Shown here: positions 35,021 through 44,675 of the stretch, one piece after another
How the letters are laid out: each line of letters begins with the position of its first letter
How positions within the stretch are numbered: position 1 is the first letter of the stretch
DNA from: Selenia dentaria
Lineage: Eukaryota; Arthropoda; Insecta; Lepidoptera; Geometridae
Assembly (NCBI GenBank): GCA_917880725.1
Contig: OU862892.1
Location: 5,456,793-5,520,792 of the forward strand
Reading direction: 5' to 3'
DNA: 64,000 bases
Program-made: the position numbers and the translations under genes
Notes under the pieces: generated by a model
Told to the model about the DNA's origin: nothing
Database searches by the model: none
What the model saw: only the letters and a program-made list of their open reading frames with translations

Positions 35021-35310
35021 AAGTTTTTTTTTATTGCAGACATATGTAGGTACATGGAGTTCTTAAATTAACATGTTTAAATATAAAGTAATACATATGA
35101 CCCTATTTGGGTGTGGTAATAGTCGGAACGGAACGATCTATGTTCATTTTATCGAAATTATCATTGAAAAATTCTTCTAAGTTGTAATAATATTTGGATT
35201 CTAAAATACCTTTTAAGTTATTTATAAAAGTTACTTCTTTTTCGATATCTTTTAATTCATTTGGCAATTTATTAAATATTTTAACGGCCATTGATTTGTT
35301 TGTTACCTCA
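35021..35310 (-). mobile_element. LINE 3' end (Jockey/CR1-like) with poly(A)
   Basis: On the minus strand, 35300-35103 encodes MAVKIFNKLPNELKD and ESKYYYNLEEFFND, which resembles the extreme C-terminus of Jockey/CR1-type ORF2 (compare RLYNHLPK..YYTIKEYLN in the element at 13716). A 3' UTR follows to CTGCAATAAAAAAAAAC at about 35022, a polyadenylation signal running into an A run. This severely 5'-truncated insertion lies inside MITE family D. Confidence 0.65.
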
Positions 35311-35465
35311 TATTTTAGGACTGGGTGAACCGATTCTCAAAATTTTGTTTGAAAGCTGGTGATTTCCGTGTGGTCCCATTTAAATTTCACCAAATTCGGT
35401 CTAGGAGTGTAACTCAAAAACTTTTGTTTGAGTTTAACAATAACTAAATAGAATGAAAGTCGGTA

Positions 35466-36369
35466 GTGAATTTTTCAAATTGTGTTAAGCTGTAACTTCT
35501 GCCTATAGCAAATGCATTTCGTCACAAAACGAACTGCACTGCGCCCATCACCCTGAGATATTAAACTGTCAAGTCTCAGGTGCCTTTAACTTTACCGGCA
35601 TACCCTACAATACGGAACGCAATAAGGTGAACATTATTTCTTTGCGGTAGAAAAGGTGGCGGCTGTAACTGAAAACCTTGATCAAAAAGAGTTCTACTGC
35701 TATTTAAGGCGCGCTCGTATGCTAATAATAGTAAAAGCAGAATTTTTAAACACCTAGTGTTACGAAACAGATCGATAATATATTATGAAAAAAATACAAA
35801 GATTAGAAAAGGAATAGGAAAAGAGTAATAACCGAATAGAATTCATAAATATAACTCTCAGCAGAAAGAAATCCTGAATAGGTCACACAAATATAAACTC
35901 TCAGAATTTTCAGCGATAACTCTATACTTTTTTTAGGTAATACATAGCCAACGTATAGTACTAAAGTAATAACCATCAGTTATTTTCAATTGTGTTAGTA
36001 TATATCGAAAAATATAAAGAAAACGTACAAAATTAACGCATTTTCGCATAACATCCTCCAATCTAATAAGCGATTTTCAACCTTACGTAAAGCATCGTAA
36101 ATTATTTTAAAATTGGGGTTGGACTACGTCTTAATATAAGGAATTGCACTGGCAAGTGCCTATGTTCTGTTTTTCATAAGATACGTTTTCTGGAAGCTAA
36201 GGCCACAGCTAGATAGAAACAAGCCATTTTACCAAAGGTTTTCGGAGGGTTCCGGAGAATTTTATAAAGCTTTTTCCTTTTTCCTTTCATAATCTGTCAT
36301 TATGTTCAGACAAGTCCTAACTTCGCTGCTACTTTAAATATATAGGTATAGATATAGGCAAAACCAAAG
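35466..36369. other. Unassigned sequence
   Basis: AT-rich, with no gene or bounded repeat recognised. Confidence 0.45.
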
Positions 36370-36981
36370 TATAACCCGGTCACATTATCTCGAGACCTGG
36401 CGTCGATGACGTCACGTCGCGTCGGCGCTCTGATAAGGTGCGCAAACAAGCATCCTCTAGTAGGATATTATTATTAACAATAAGATTTCCAACAAAACAA
36501 ATATTGTGTTAATTAATTTAATGTAGGTAATATCATTATAATGATATGATTAAAATGATGAAAAATAAATAAAACAATCTCGGTTAAGTGGGTACAAGAA
36601 GTGTTTATTACACAAAACTACATATAAGATAGGTACTAAAAATCTTCTTCAGAATATACGAATATTTTCACTATCCCACTCCAAAGCAACGAAATAATAA
36701 CAAAAATGTACAAACTAAACTAAAATGTACAAACTTAACAAAAATGTCCTACGTTGCAACAAAAACAATATTTTAACGTAACAGCAATAACAAAATAACG
36801 ATAAAAGTCCAAACGTTACAATGAAATGTTTAAAAATATACCACGAAAACAAGTCGACGCGTATCGGTGACAAAAGTGCTAACTATACTGACGCGCCGTG
36901 GCGAGCGCGGGGAGGTGAAAGGAGAACGGGGCGGGAGGTTCGCATTCCAGCGAGGTCTCGAGATAATGTGACCCGGTTATA
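36370..36981. mobile_element. DNA element with CCGGTCACATTATCTCGAG ends
   Basis: Left end TATAACCCGGTCACATTATC, TCGAGACCTGGC; right end GCGAGGTCTCGAGATAATGT and GACCCGGTTATA, giving about 32 bases of terminal inverted repeat. Both ends are CpG-rich (GTCGATGACGTCACGTCGCG on the left; CGTGGCGAGCGCGGGGAGG on the right) and the middle is AT-rich. No transposase is visible in about 610 bp. Confidence 0.7.
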
Positions 36982-37179
36982 AATGTAAAATAAGGAAAGT
37001 GAGGGAAACGTAAGAAAAAGAATTTAAGAGGGAGTATATAGGTGTGATACGACATATCATTTGAAATAAAATTACATTATCTACTCAGGAGTAGAGTCTG
37101 TGCAAAATGAGAAGCGTCATATGAATCAGGATCACGTATGAGCTAATTTACTGTTATAATGCCAGTAAGTAAAAAAAGT

Positions 37180-37447
37180 TAGTAATTTTTAAACTTTCGC
37201 GATTTGAACACATAGTTATAATATATTAACGGAGCTTAATCGCGTTAGTAATAGTATTAATTTACCTTGACGTTTCGATCAAGTTGCATTGATCGTGGTC
37301 ACGAGCGGACTGAAGAGGCGGGTGTCACTGTCTTGAAGTATGGAGATACTTTTTAATATACCCCCAACAGTTGTTATAAAAAGTCATTGTCCCGACACAC
37401 AAATACTATTACTAACGCGATTAAGCCCCGTTAATATAATATAACTA
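37180..37447 (+). mobile_element. Penelope-like terminal repeat with inverted arms
   Basis: The outer part TTTCGCGATTTGAACACATA, the inverted arm TATTAACGGAGCTTAATCGC, a centre with GACGTTTCGATCAAGTTGC, and the inverted arm GCGATTAAGCCCCGTTAATA. The centre, read on the minus strand, has a stem-loop (CGATCAA/TTGATCG) followed by AAACGTC, which is the layout of a decayed hammerhead as in Penelope-like elements. A deleted relative is at 5113-5232. Confidence 0.5.
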
Positions 37448-38071
37448 AGTAAAAAAAAGTTGTTATCGAAACTAATGTTTATCATAATTTTGCAATAATA
37501 AAACGGGATTAGCTTGAGACCCGTTGTCGATGTCACGATCGAGAATTGGCGCGAGGCGGGACGCAAAGACGAGCGCACCGCATTTAAGATCCTAAAGAAG
37601 GCTTCCGGTGAAGCCTAAACAATTGTCGATCATGGTATCGACAACGCGGACAATTAATGGTCGTATTGGGGTGCCATATAAACATTTAAATGTTAGCTCA
37701 CCGTGACGTTACGACGGTTGTATTTTTGCCCAGACTACCAGAAAGACTACCTATTAATCCTTTTCAAAGGGTGGGTCTTGAGGGGTTGCATGTTTAATAA
37801 TTATGATTCTGCTTTTATATTTCTGTTAAGAGTATGCCGAACAAAATGGATCCAAACATCAAACACATTCTCTGTAAGTTTGTTAACCATTTGAGCTAGT
37901 TAAAAAACGAGTGCTCGCAGAACCTGTTGCCTTAGGCAGATTTAACTGAAAGTATTTTTTGGAAGCTGTAACGACTTTGAGCATACTAATACTGCTTGTA
38001 ATGCTAGAGGAACACGCAAATACAATTCGTAACTGTCAAGAGTAAAAGATATTTTTTTTAGTTTAATACAA
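37448..38071. other. Unassigned sequence
   Basis: No recognised gene or repeat. The frame at 37703-37894 (plus) has no motif. Confidence 0.4.
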
Positions 38072-38166
38072 ACCAGCTACGCTTCTTGGTTTCAGCCGCG
38101 TAATGATGGATGTTGGTGATGAACAAAAGGCACCTATGTGTTATTCCAGTGCCTCTTCTACCTACA
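38072..38166 (-). mobile_element. Helitron 3' end fragment
   Basis: On the minus strand: AGAGGCACTGGAATAACACA, TAGGTGCC, CATCCATCATTACGCGGCTG and AAACCAAGAAGCGTAGCTGGT, a slightly mutated version of the CTAGT end. Confidence 0.6.
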
Positions 38167-38215
38167 ACCCTTCATCATTTTATTATGTAGTTTTCAAAGC
38201 ACTGATCGGGCGGAT

Positions 38216-38282
38216 TGCTTTGGTGGCAAGTGGTCATGGCATCTGACACGGTTAGTTGGATTGTTGGACGTTGGTTTAAATC
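38216..38282 (+). repeat. tRNA-like repeat head, split by an insertion
   Basis: CTTTGGTGGCAAGTGGTCAT, GGCATCTGACACGG and GTTGGTTTAAATCCCGTTGG are related to the tRNA-like units at 57.5 kb (A box and B box positions), but degenerate. The unit is interrupted at CCGTTGGAGGT, which is duplicated at 38886-38896 after the inserted segment. Confidence 0.5.
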
Positions 38283-38896
38283 CCGTTGGAGGTCCCCTCC
38301 GAAGGTTTCCCGCCTTCCTTAATCTAAGAGGAACCAATGGGCCTGCCAGTGATAGGAGATAGCTGGCGGCCCGGGGAGGGACCGCTCCTATGGCTTTGCC
38401 AAGTCCAAGTTCACATGGCAGCGGTCACTGTAGGTTGCGATGGTGTATGGGCGCCACCACAACTGATATGCTGCGGTGTCGTATGGGCAGCATTGCGCTA
38501 AAAGTTGGAGCCCGCGGTAGGAGAGGGACGCCGGTGATACAGTCAGCCGCTCTCCCTGCCTTCCACGGGGCACCAACGTTATATGGCGAACGCAGTGGGG
38601 CCGCTGGGAAAGAGGACTGTTGGTATTGAGAAGCGCCGCTGTCTCTATCATCGCCATCGCGGGCGCCCAGACTCGGGCGAGTCAGGCGTCCATTTGCGGG
38701 TTCGATCCCCCGAGGCGGTTGTGGCGCGCCATGTGTTCTGGCGTGCCGCAAGGGAGAGGGGTCCGGCAACGGACAGCCGCGGCGGGTTCGTGGCAGTGTT
38801 CCAAAGCTTTCCCGCGTTCCCGCCATAAGCTGCAGTGATGGACACCGCAGTGTTTGGTGGGTGTGCTAGACTCTAAAGAAAAAAACCGTTGGAGGT
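38283..38896 (+). mobile_element. GC-rich retroposed segment with 11-bp target duplication
   Basis: A 592-base insert (38294-38885) is flanked by the direct repeat CCGTTGGAGGT (38283-38293 and 38886-38896) and ends in TCTAAAGAAAAAA, the signature of LINE-type retroposition on the plus strand. It is strongly GC-rich (CGGCCCGGGGAGGGACCGC, GCGGGTTCGATCCCCCGAGG, TTTCCCGCGTTCCCGCC). It is probably a 5'-truncated 3' UTR of a GC-rich LINE or a SINE body; no coding motif was found in the several overlapping frames. Confidence 0.7.
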
Positions 38897-40754
38897 GGTT
38901 TAACTTTTCATAAAATTGTAAAACTTGGTCTCGCTACGCAGGCGTTAGTGGTTTCAATTTCAGGTAAAAAACATAGAATAATTAAAACGTCCTCTACATA
39001 AGAGCCCAAAAAGTGTAGAACATCTTCAAACTTAATTTATATGAAGCTATATTTTCCCCATATATTCCCTAGACACACGTCCTTCAGATAGCCCTGACAC
39101 AACCCGGAAAGATTAATCGACCTTAATAAAAAAAGACGTTAACACTGACGTGCAGAACTTCCCGCAATATAATGATGATACGTCCTTCAAGTCAGACGTG
39201 GCCTGCGTAAGTTTATTATTAACTTGTGCAGCTTTTGGCAGGAAATTCGATAAAAATAATTTCGTAAATCTATTATAATAATATTGTTTACTCATTTATA
39301 TCCCACTTATACACACAGCTCTAGGATTTCCTGTGTCGGGAGAGACATGGAAACATACGAGACAAAACTCGAAATCTCAAAAACTACTCAAAATTTAAGT
39401 AGGTAGATAGTTTATAGTAGATGGTGTAAAGTAGTTGCCAGAAGATAAGAATAGTATTGTGACCGGGCTGAATTAAGGTAGTAAAATGAGGGGTTAACAT
39501 TTATGTGAAAGTAAAACATATTTCCGAACTACCTGACGCGCCAGTGGCTTCGCTCGCTTGGTCTTGGTGTGGTAGTGGAAGTGCCACTTTAAAATCCCGA
39601 GGTCTTGGGTTCAATACCCAATAGCAGTGGGAGCGGAGTCTAGAACAATGACCCCGTAGGTGATAGTAGGCTTCTCTTTATTACATGCAACCAAAAACTT
39701 TTGGCAGGTGAAACATAGGTGTTTAAAATACAAGACCCCTTCAAGGATATAATAATATAAAGTATAATTAATAAGTAAAATATATAAAGTTTTAACGAGT
39801 TTACAAAATGATTTTCGGTCAACTATGACAAAGAGTTGTAGTTGAAAAAAATATTTTCTTTTTCTTTTTTCATAACTGGTATACCTTGGCGTCTCGGTAC
39901 CAGGTTATCGTTGAGTTTCGGGACAACTTGTATACATAAGTTTTACTGGCTCATCATAAAACACCTTAAACAAACAAAGAGTTTAAAAACCCAAAATGAC
40001 AATTTCTTACAAACCCAAAAACAACATTTACTGTCTAGGACTTGAATCATGGTGCGTACCTGATGCGCACACTCTTAGCAAAGTAAGTAAAAAAAATTAT
40101 AAAATATATAATAAAAACTTTGTGCCGCGCGCTCCAAGTACTCGTACTTTGGTTTCAGAGTGATGCGCGTACAATAGACAGAAAGACAAAATTTTGTCTG
40201 CGCTTAAAACTTCGAACTTTTTTCACATCCACCCGCATATTCAGTCTATCCGTGAACATGTTGCATGTAACTTCGCCGAAATATCGGGAACTCCAAAACC
40301 CACCTAATCGTGGTATACATCCCGTGAGCACTAATTATAATGTAGTGAACAACCGCGAAAGTCTAAAACAGTGTGAGAAAGACCACAATTAAATATATAT
40401 ATTTCTGGCTTCTGTATAGATAACAAAGTACAATATAATCAATGTACAGATTTATCTAAATTACAGCTTTATTATGTGTGTAGATAATATATAGAAGAAG
40501 ATATAGAGACACTCAAATTTGAGTTTGCATTCATTGATATTGTGTCACTTTCTTAAACTCATGACTCGGCATACAAACATTATGAATTTCTAATACATAA
40601 TGAATATCCTCCACTATAAAAATGTACGCTCTGGGCCTTGTCATTTAGTCTACTTTTATCAGTAATAATGAAAATACCAAACGAACGTAGCCAACGCAGG
40701 TCAATATACCGACTACGATCCTGCAAGGAGGCTGATTATCAATCGATATACTTA
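38897..40754. other. Unassigned region with a possible SINE-like unit
   Basis: At 39540-39650, GGTCTTGGGTTCAATACCCA has a B box-like core near GCGCCAGTGGCTTCGCTCGC, but no A box was certain. At 40243-40335, CGTGAACATGTTGCATGTAA and GCCGAAATATC match 51726-51795 (see findings). No gene is recognised. Confidence 0.4.
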
Positions 40755-41608
40755 GGCTGGAGTTCACCAACTAGAACTTAACCATTGATTACCTAATCGC
40801 CCCCTTAAACTTAAACAGTTGTTTAAACATGTCACGTTTTTTTGTGTTCACCATCTTTTTAAAGCGAACGTTTAAGTAATCGAGCGTTTTGGACGAATGA
40901 GTCGTAAATGAAAGAATGGTATAATACTACTTTGAAAAGATGGTAGCGTATCTTGTATCATCTACATTTACCCGAGCTACATTCAAATATGGTAAGGTAA
41001 TATTAATATACTACAAAATGTAATGCGTGACAAGTCAATGGTATGTTCACAAGTTGTATGTATTTCTAATTCAGCACCTTTTTTTATGGTAATATCAAAG
41101 TTCGATTCGAAGTTCTATGTGTTTGTTTTGTTGGCGTCAGAGTTATATTGTGGTAATTTAAATTAAAAATTCAAGTGAGTTTTATTGAAGTGATTATGGA
41201 TGATATTATATTACAACTTTCATCAATTAAATCATATAATTCCAAGGCACTATGTTTGTATAAACGAAATCTTGTAACGAATGCTTTTACGTCAGTTTCT
41301 TCTAAATACTTAATTGTATCCACTTTGGAAAACACGGGGTGCGCGTAAAATTCTCTCAATATCTTCAAAATCATCTACCTAACACGTTATCTTCTTCAAA
41401 GATATAATTCAGAGCATCTGACATTTTCACGTAAATAAACAATAACCAATGGTTAAACAAGGTCGCAGACATCGTTTAACTTAAACATCCGATTACGAAA
41501 CTTAATCAATGGTTACTGCTTGGTGAACAGAAAAATATTGCTAAACGGTCATTTAAGAATTAAACGTCCGTTTACAGTTTAAACATGTGTTGGTGAACTC
41601 CAGCCTTA
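40752..41608. mobile_element. Harbinger (PIF) non-autonomous element
   Basis: The terminal inverted repeat GGCTGGAGTTCACCAAC at 40755-40771 is matched by GTTGGTGAACTCCAGCC ending at 41605. The 3-bp target duplication TTA lies on both sides (40752-40754, 41606-41608), the Harbinger hallmark. The ends carry further related sequence (TTTAAACATGT). The interior keeps the start of a transposase-like reading on the minus strand but no DDE domain, so this is an internal deletion derivative. Confidence 0.82.
41171..41427 (-). pseudogene. Harbinger transposase N-terminal remnant
   Basis: From an ATG at about 41427: MSDALNYIFEEDNVLGR, then a stop. The next frame (41374-41171, 67 codons) reads MILKILREFYAHPVFSKVDT, IKYLEETDVKAFVTRFRLYK, SALELYDLIDE. 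The order (short acidic start, then a KAFVTRFRLYKHSALEL segment) resembles the N-terminus of HARBI1-type transposases, whose catalytic domain would follow. Everything after about residue 70 is missing. The identification is from general family knowledge and is tentative; the element ends support it. Confidence 0.5.
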
Positions 41609-42094
41609 ATCTATTAAGACTGAGATTTAGATTTATGGCCTCAAACTAACTAATATATAAACCTCTCTGATTTCAACCCTGGCAATTAAAATACATACGA
41701 ATATTAATATATTCGTAACTCATCCACCACTTGTGGAGAATTAATTAAATTGTAACGTTTAATTCCAAACATATCCAAGCTTTACATTGATCAGTAATCA
41801 CATACCGCTTTTCAACCTCCAAATTGCGGTTGACGGGCTTTTGGAAATCAGGCTTGTTGACATCCACTGAATGAAATATGTCCAATCTGTTGAAACTTCC
41901 AGCGATTCGTGCTCCAAAAAAGAAATAAATTTATTATGTAACTTTTTTTTTAAATAACTGCTGGTTATATACATTTTGTTTATTTATTTCATTATTTCCG
42001 GTATATGCGTATGAAAGTATTTTTTGTTCAATAACTGAAAGTGCAAGTTAAGTAAAATGAAATACTACTAATACAAGTACAATTTGAAAAATAC

Positions 42095-42469
42095 AGGGTG
42101 TTTGGTAGAGGGACCGACAAACCAAATGAGCGTGTTCGGGGGCCCACTTGGAGAAGACAAGTTGGCCAAAAAAAATCCCCGACACCCCAATTTTTTTAAC
42201 TAAATCAGTTAGTTAGCTCTGACTTGTATCCAATTTTGCTTTGCGTGGCCTGAAGGTGTATTAGAGACCAAATTCAACTAAAAACATCCGGTCTAAAACA
42301 GATTTTACAAATGTTATGGTGGTAAATAAGTACAATTTCGGAGAAAAAGGGAAAAATCACAAAAAAAAGTTAAACATATTGGGGGGTCGGGGATTTGGCC
42401 AACTTGTATTCTCCAAGTGGTTCCCCGAGCACGCTCTTTTGGTTTGTCGGTCCCTCTACCAAACACCCT
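42095..42469. mobile_element. MITE with long AGGGTGTTTGGTAGAG ends
   Basis: A left arm of about 80 bases (AGGGTGTTTGGTAGAGGGAC, CGACAAACCAAA, CCACTTGGAGAA, AAGTTGGCCAAA) is mirrored by the right arm (TTGGCCAACTTGTATTCTCC, AAGTGGTTCCCC, GGTCCCTCTACCAAACACCC). The right end lies six bases from the next MITE. No clear target duplication. Confidence 0.8.
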
Positions 42470-42475
42470 ATATAA

Positions 42476-42901
42476 TACCGACTTCCATTCTATTCAGTTA
42501 TTGGAGTGTATCTCAAAAATACTGGACCGATTTTGATGAAATTTAAATGGGAACACACGGGAAACACCAACTTTCAAACAAAAAAGAATTTTGAGAATCG
42601 GTTTACCCAGTCGAATGTTATGAGGCAACAAACATAAAAAAATGACAGTCGAATTGAGTACAGTCGCCTGCAATAAGATGTATACATTTCACAATTTTCA
42701 AAAGTGCCTCAGCATTTTATTTCATAAAAACTAACATCAAACATAATGTTAAATGAATCCATTTATATTATTTTATTGTTTTAAATAATCCTTATATGCA
42801 TTGTTATAAGATGTAGTACTGTATCATAGTTTTTTTAAATTACGAAATGTATACATCTTATAGCAGGCGACTGTACCTCCTTCTTTTTTTGGAAGTCGGT
42901 A
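42476..42901. mobile_element. MITE family D (ACCGACTTCC ends), with nested MITE
   Basis: TACCGACTTCC at 42476 and GGAAGTCGGTA ending at 42901 are perfect inverted ends. Interior strings TTATTGGAGTGTATCTCAAA, GGAACACACGGGAAACACC and GAATCGGTTTACCCAG are the reverse of those in the copies at 35300-35460 and 63500-63655. Another MITE is nested at 42661-42873. Confidence 0.8.
42661..42873. mobile_element. Tc1/mariner-like MITE, TA duplication, nested
   Basis: A 213-bp element with ends CAGTCGCCTGCAATAAGATG, TATACATTTC and GAAATGTATACATCTTATAG, CAGGCGACTG, about 33 bases of inverted repeat. TA flanks it at 42659-42660 and 42874-42875. The centre is AT-rich with no coding capacity. Confidence 0.85.
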
Positions 42902-43097
42902 GAAAAGTTGATTATTTCATTTGATACTTGAAGCACTTAAGCTTTTCTAAGCGAAACCAAGTGACTCGGATAGTCATAATACGTGGATCAAGAATACCCT
43001 CTAAGGATATAATTATATTCCCTAAAAAAATTATAACTAAGTTTAACTAACTGAACTTTACTTGAACCTTGATCGAAACATTATATTGAAATCATCC

Positions 43098-43288
43098 TGC
43101 CGTGCGATTATCTAAGAGCAAAAATCGTTGCATCCTTGACAACATCCGTGAAACAAATGAAGAGGTGACAAGAAACGTTGGAAAAACAACCTTATGTACA
43201 AGGGCGATATCTCATAAAGTATCTGACATCGATGAGCTCGTCGACAGTCATTATTAACCATTACAACAAGTACAGAATCGCACGGCTG
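43098..43288. mobile_element. MITE family E (CCGTGCGATT ends), copy 1
   Basis: CTGCCGTGCGATTATCTAAG at the left and CAGAATCGCACGGCTG at the right are inverted. Interior CGATGAGCTCGTCGACAGTC and ATCTCATAAAGTATCTGACA match, in reverse, 58837-58944. Confidence 0.65.
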
Positions 43289-43491
43289 TTTTGATACATA
43301 AAGCTTGTGAGGACCAAGATTAGAGTTTACAGACATAACTAAAACTTATCAGAGTGTCTGTCCGATGCGACATATTGTTACGTGCTGGCACTTATTTTGC
43401 TTTCTGAATCAGCAACAGGACAATACAACTATAGCAATCTGGATATACTGCCCAATGGGAGAAGGCTGAAAAGTTTGGGCTTATTTTTTAC

Positions 43492-43528
43492 ATCCTAGTA
43501 TCATGTAGAGGATACATGATACTAGGAT
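43492..43528. repeat. Perfect 16-bp stem hairpin
   Basis: ATCCTAGTATCATGTA, loop GAGGA, TACATGATACTAGGAT. It lies two bases upstream of the MITE at 43530. Confidence 0.85.
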
Positions 43529-43529
43529 C

Positions 43530-43675
43530 GGCCTTATTAATAAACTTGGGTTACACCCGGAGTAGTTAAAACATCTATCTGTCAATTTTTCGCTAGCAGT
43601 AAATGTCACGCGTGAAAGCAAGACAAAGCATGTGACGCCTTATATAGATTTACGCAACGTTTATTAATAAAGGCC
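43530..43675. mobile_element. MITE with GGCCTTATTAATAAAC ends
   Basis: 146 bp: GGCCTTATTAATAAACTTGG at the left and CAACGTTTATTAATAAAGGC C at the right are inverted, and GTTACACC and TTTACGC continue the similarity. No target duplication identified. Confidence 0.6.
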
Positions 43676-43739
43676 TATGTCTTTATAATTATCGTAAGTT
43701 TTAATCCCGTGCCTTATCTATCTACCTAGTAACAAACTT

Positions 43740-43875
43740 CCATATCAATGTTTGTTACATAATCACGCAAAACGTCTGAACGGGTTTTGATACATTTGTT
43801 AGGTACATGATGCACTTATGATACGTTTCAGCATCCTCATTGATCACCACGTGGGTGGAACGGGGCGCGGCTAGT
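43740..43875 (+). mobile_element. Helitron 3' part, fragment
   Basis: ACGCAAAACGTCTGAACGGG, ATGATGCACTTATGATACG, CATTGATCACCACGTGGGTG and GAACGGGGCGCGGCTAGT, ending in CTAGT at 43875. Confidence 0.6.
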
Positions 43876-44675
43876 ATTATATATAGGCTCGCTACCACCA
43901 AGTTCTTCAACTCTTATTTCTTTAACTGTACTTCTAAATAGAAGTGTGTTTAGTAATAGATGCAGCCACTCGCTTTTTTTCTTAAATATAGAACCTATAT
44001 ATATATATATTATAATATAAATCTATAAAAAAGCCGAACAGCTAAATCCTTTATTAACTTTGATTTTCAATCCAAAACTCGAATTGCGTTCGCAAGCACG
44101 CATATATAATAGAAAAGCTAACAGTACTGTACTAACAATATAATAACAATACCGAAAAAGGGTCTAAGCCACTCGGTTGACAGTTACTGTGTGCATTAGG
44201 ACCGCAAATTCAGCTTCTGAATCCCCAAGGTAGTATCACCACCGCGTAACATATCGTGAAAACGTTGTATGTAGTAATTTTCACAAAAACAAAAAGTTTC
44301 ACATTTTTGCCTGGATTTGAGTGTAAACGTATTTCTAACTAGACAGACAGAGACATTGTCCTGTCGCTCAGAAAAGCTGCTTTCAGTTATTCCTGGAATT
44401 CAAATTTCTCAAGCAAGTGCTTATTTGGCGGATTATTCGATAATTACTGTTTTAAAAAAATTGGAACTTTTCACTTTTTTCATCAGAAATTCCAAGAAAA
44501 GTGTGAGTGTTAAGGAGCAATAATCTACTAACACAAAATTCTATAGCTTAACTTTAAGATAATGATGCATACTACGTGGTAAGATAAAGTTAAAATGTTG
44601 AGTATAAGTACAATTTAGTATATACGAAAGAAAAAAGAAGAACGAAATGATAGTAGGTTATACTATAGGTATTAA
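43876..44675. other. Unassigned sequence
   Basis: AT-rich; no recognised gene. A short AT-dinucleotide run is at 43998-44012. Confidence 0.45.

Larger units (their letters stand above)
34520..35465. mobile_element. MITE family D (ACCGACTTCC ends), with a LINE insertion
   Basis: Left end TACCGACTTCCAATAC and right end GAATGAAAGTCGGTA are inverted. Right-hand sequence GGGTGAACCGATTCTCAAAA, GAAAGCTGGTGATTTCCGTG and TGGTCCC matches copies at 42476-42901 and 63428-63655. The interior holds a microsatellite (34662-34755) and a LINE 3' fragment (35021-35310). Confidence 0.65.

Noticed and set aside
38388..38845. Six overlapping frames on both strands of the GC-rich insert
   Set aside because: Stop-poor because of high GC; none has a recognisable domain and the insert has the features of a retroposed non-coding end.
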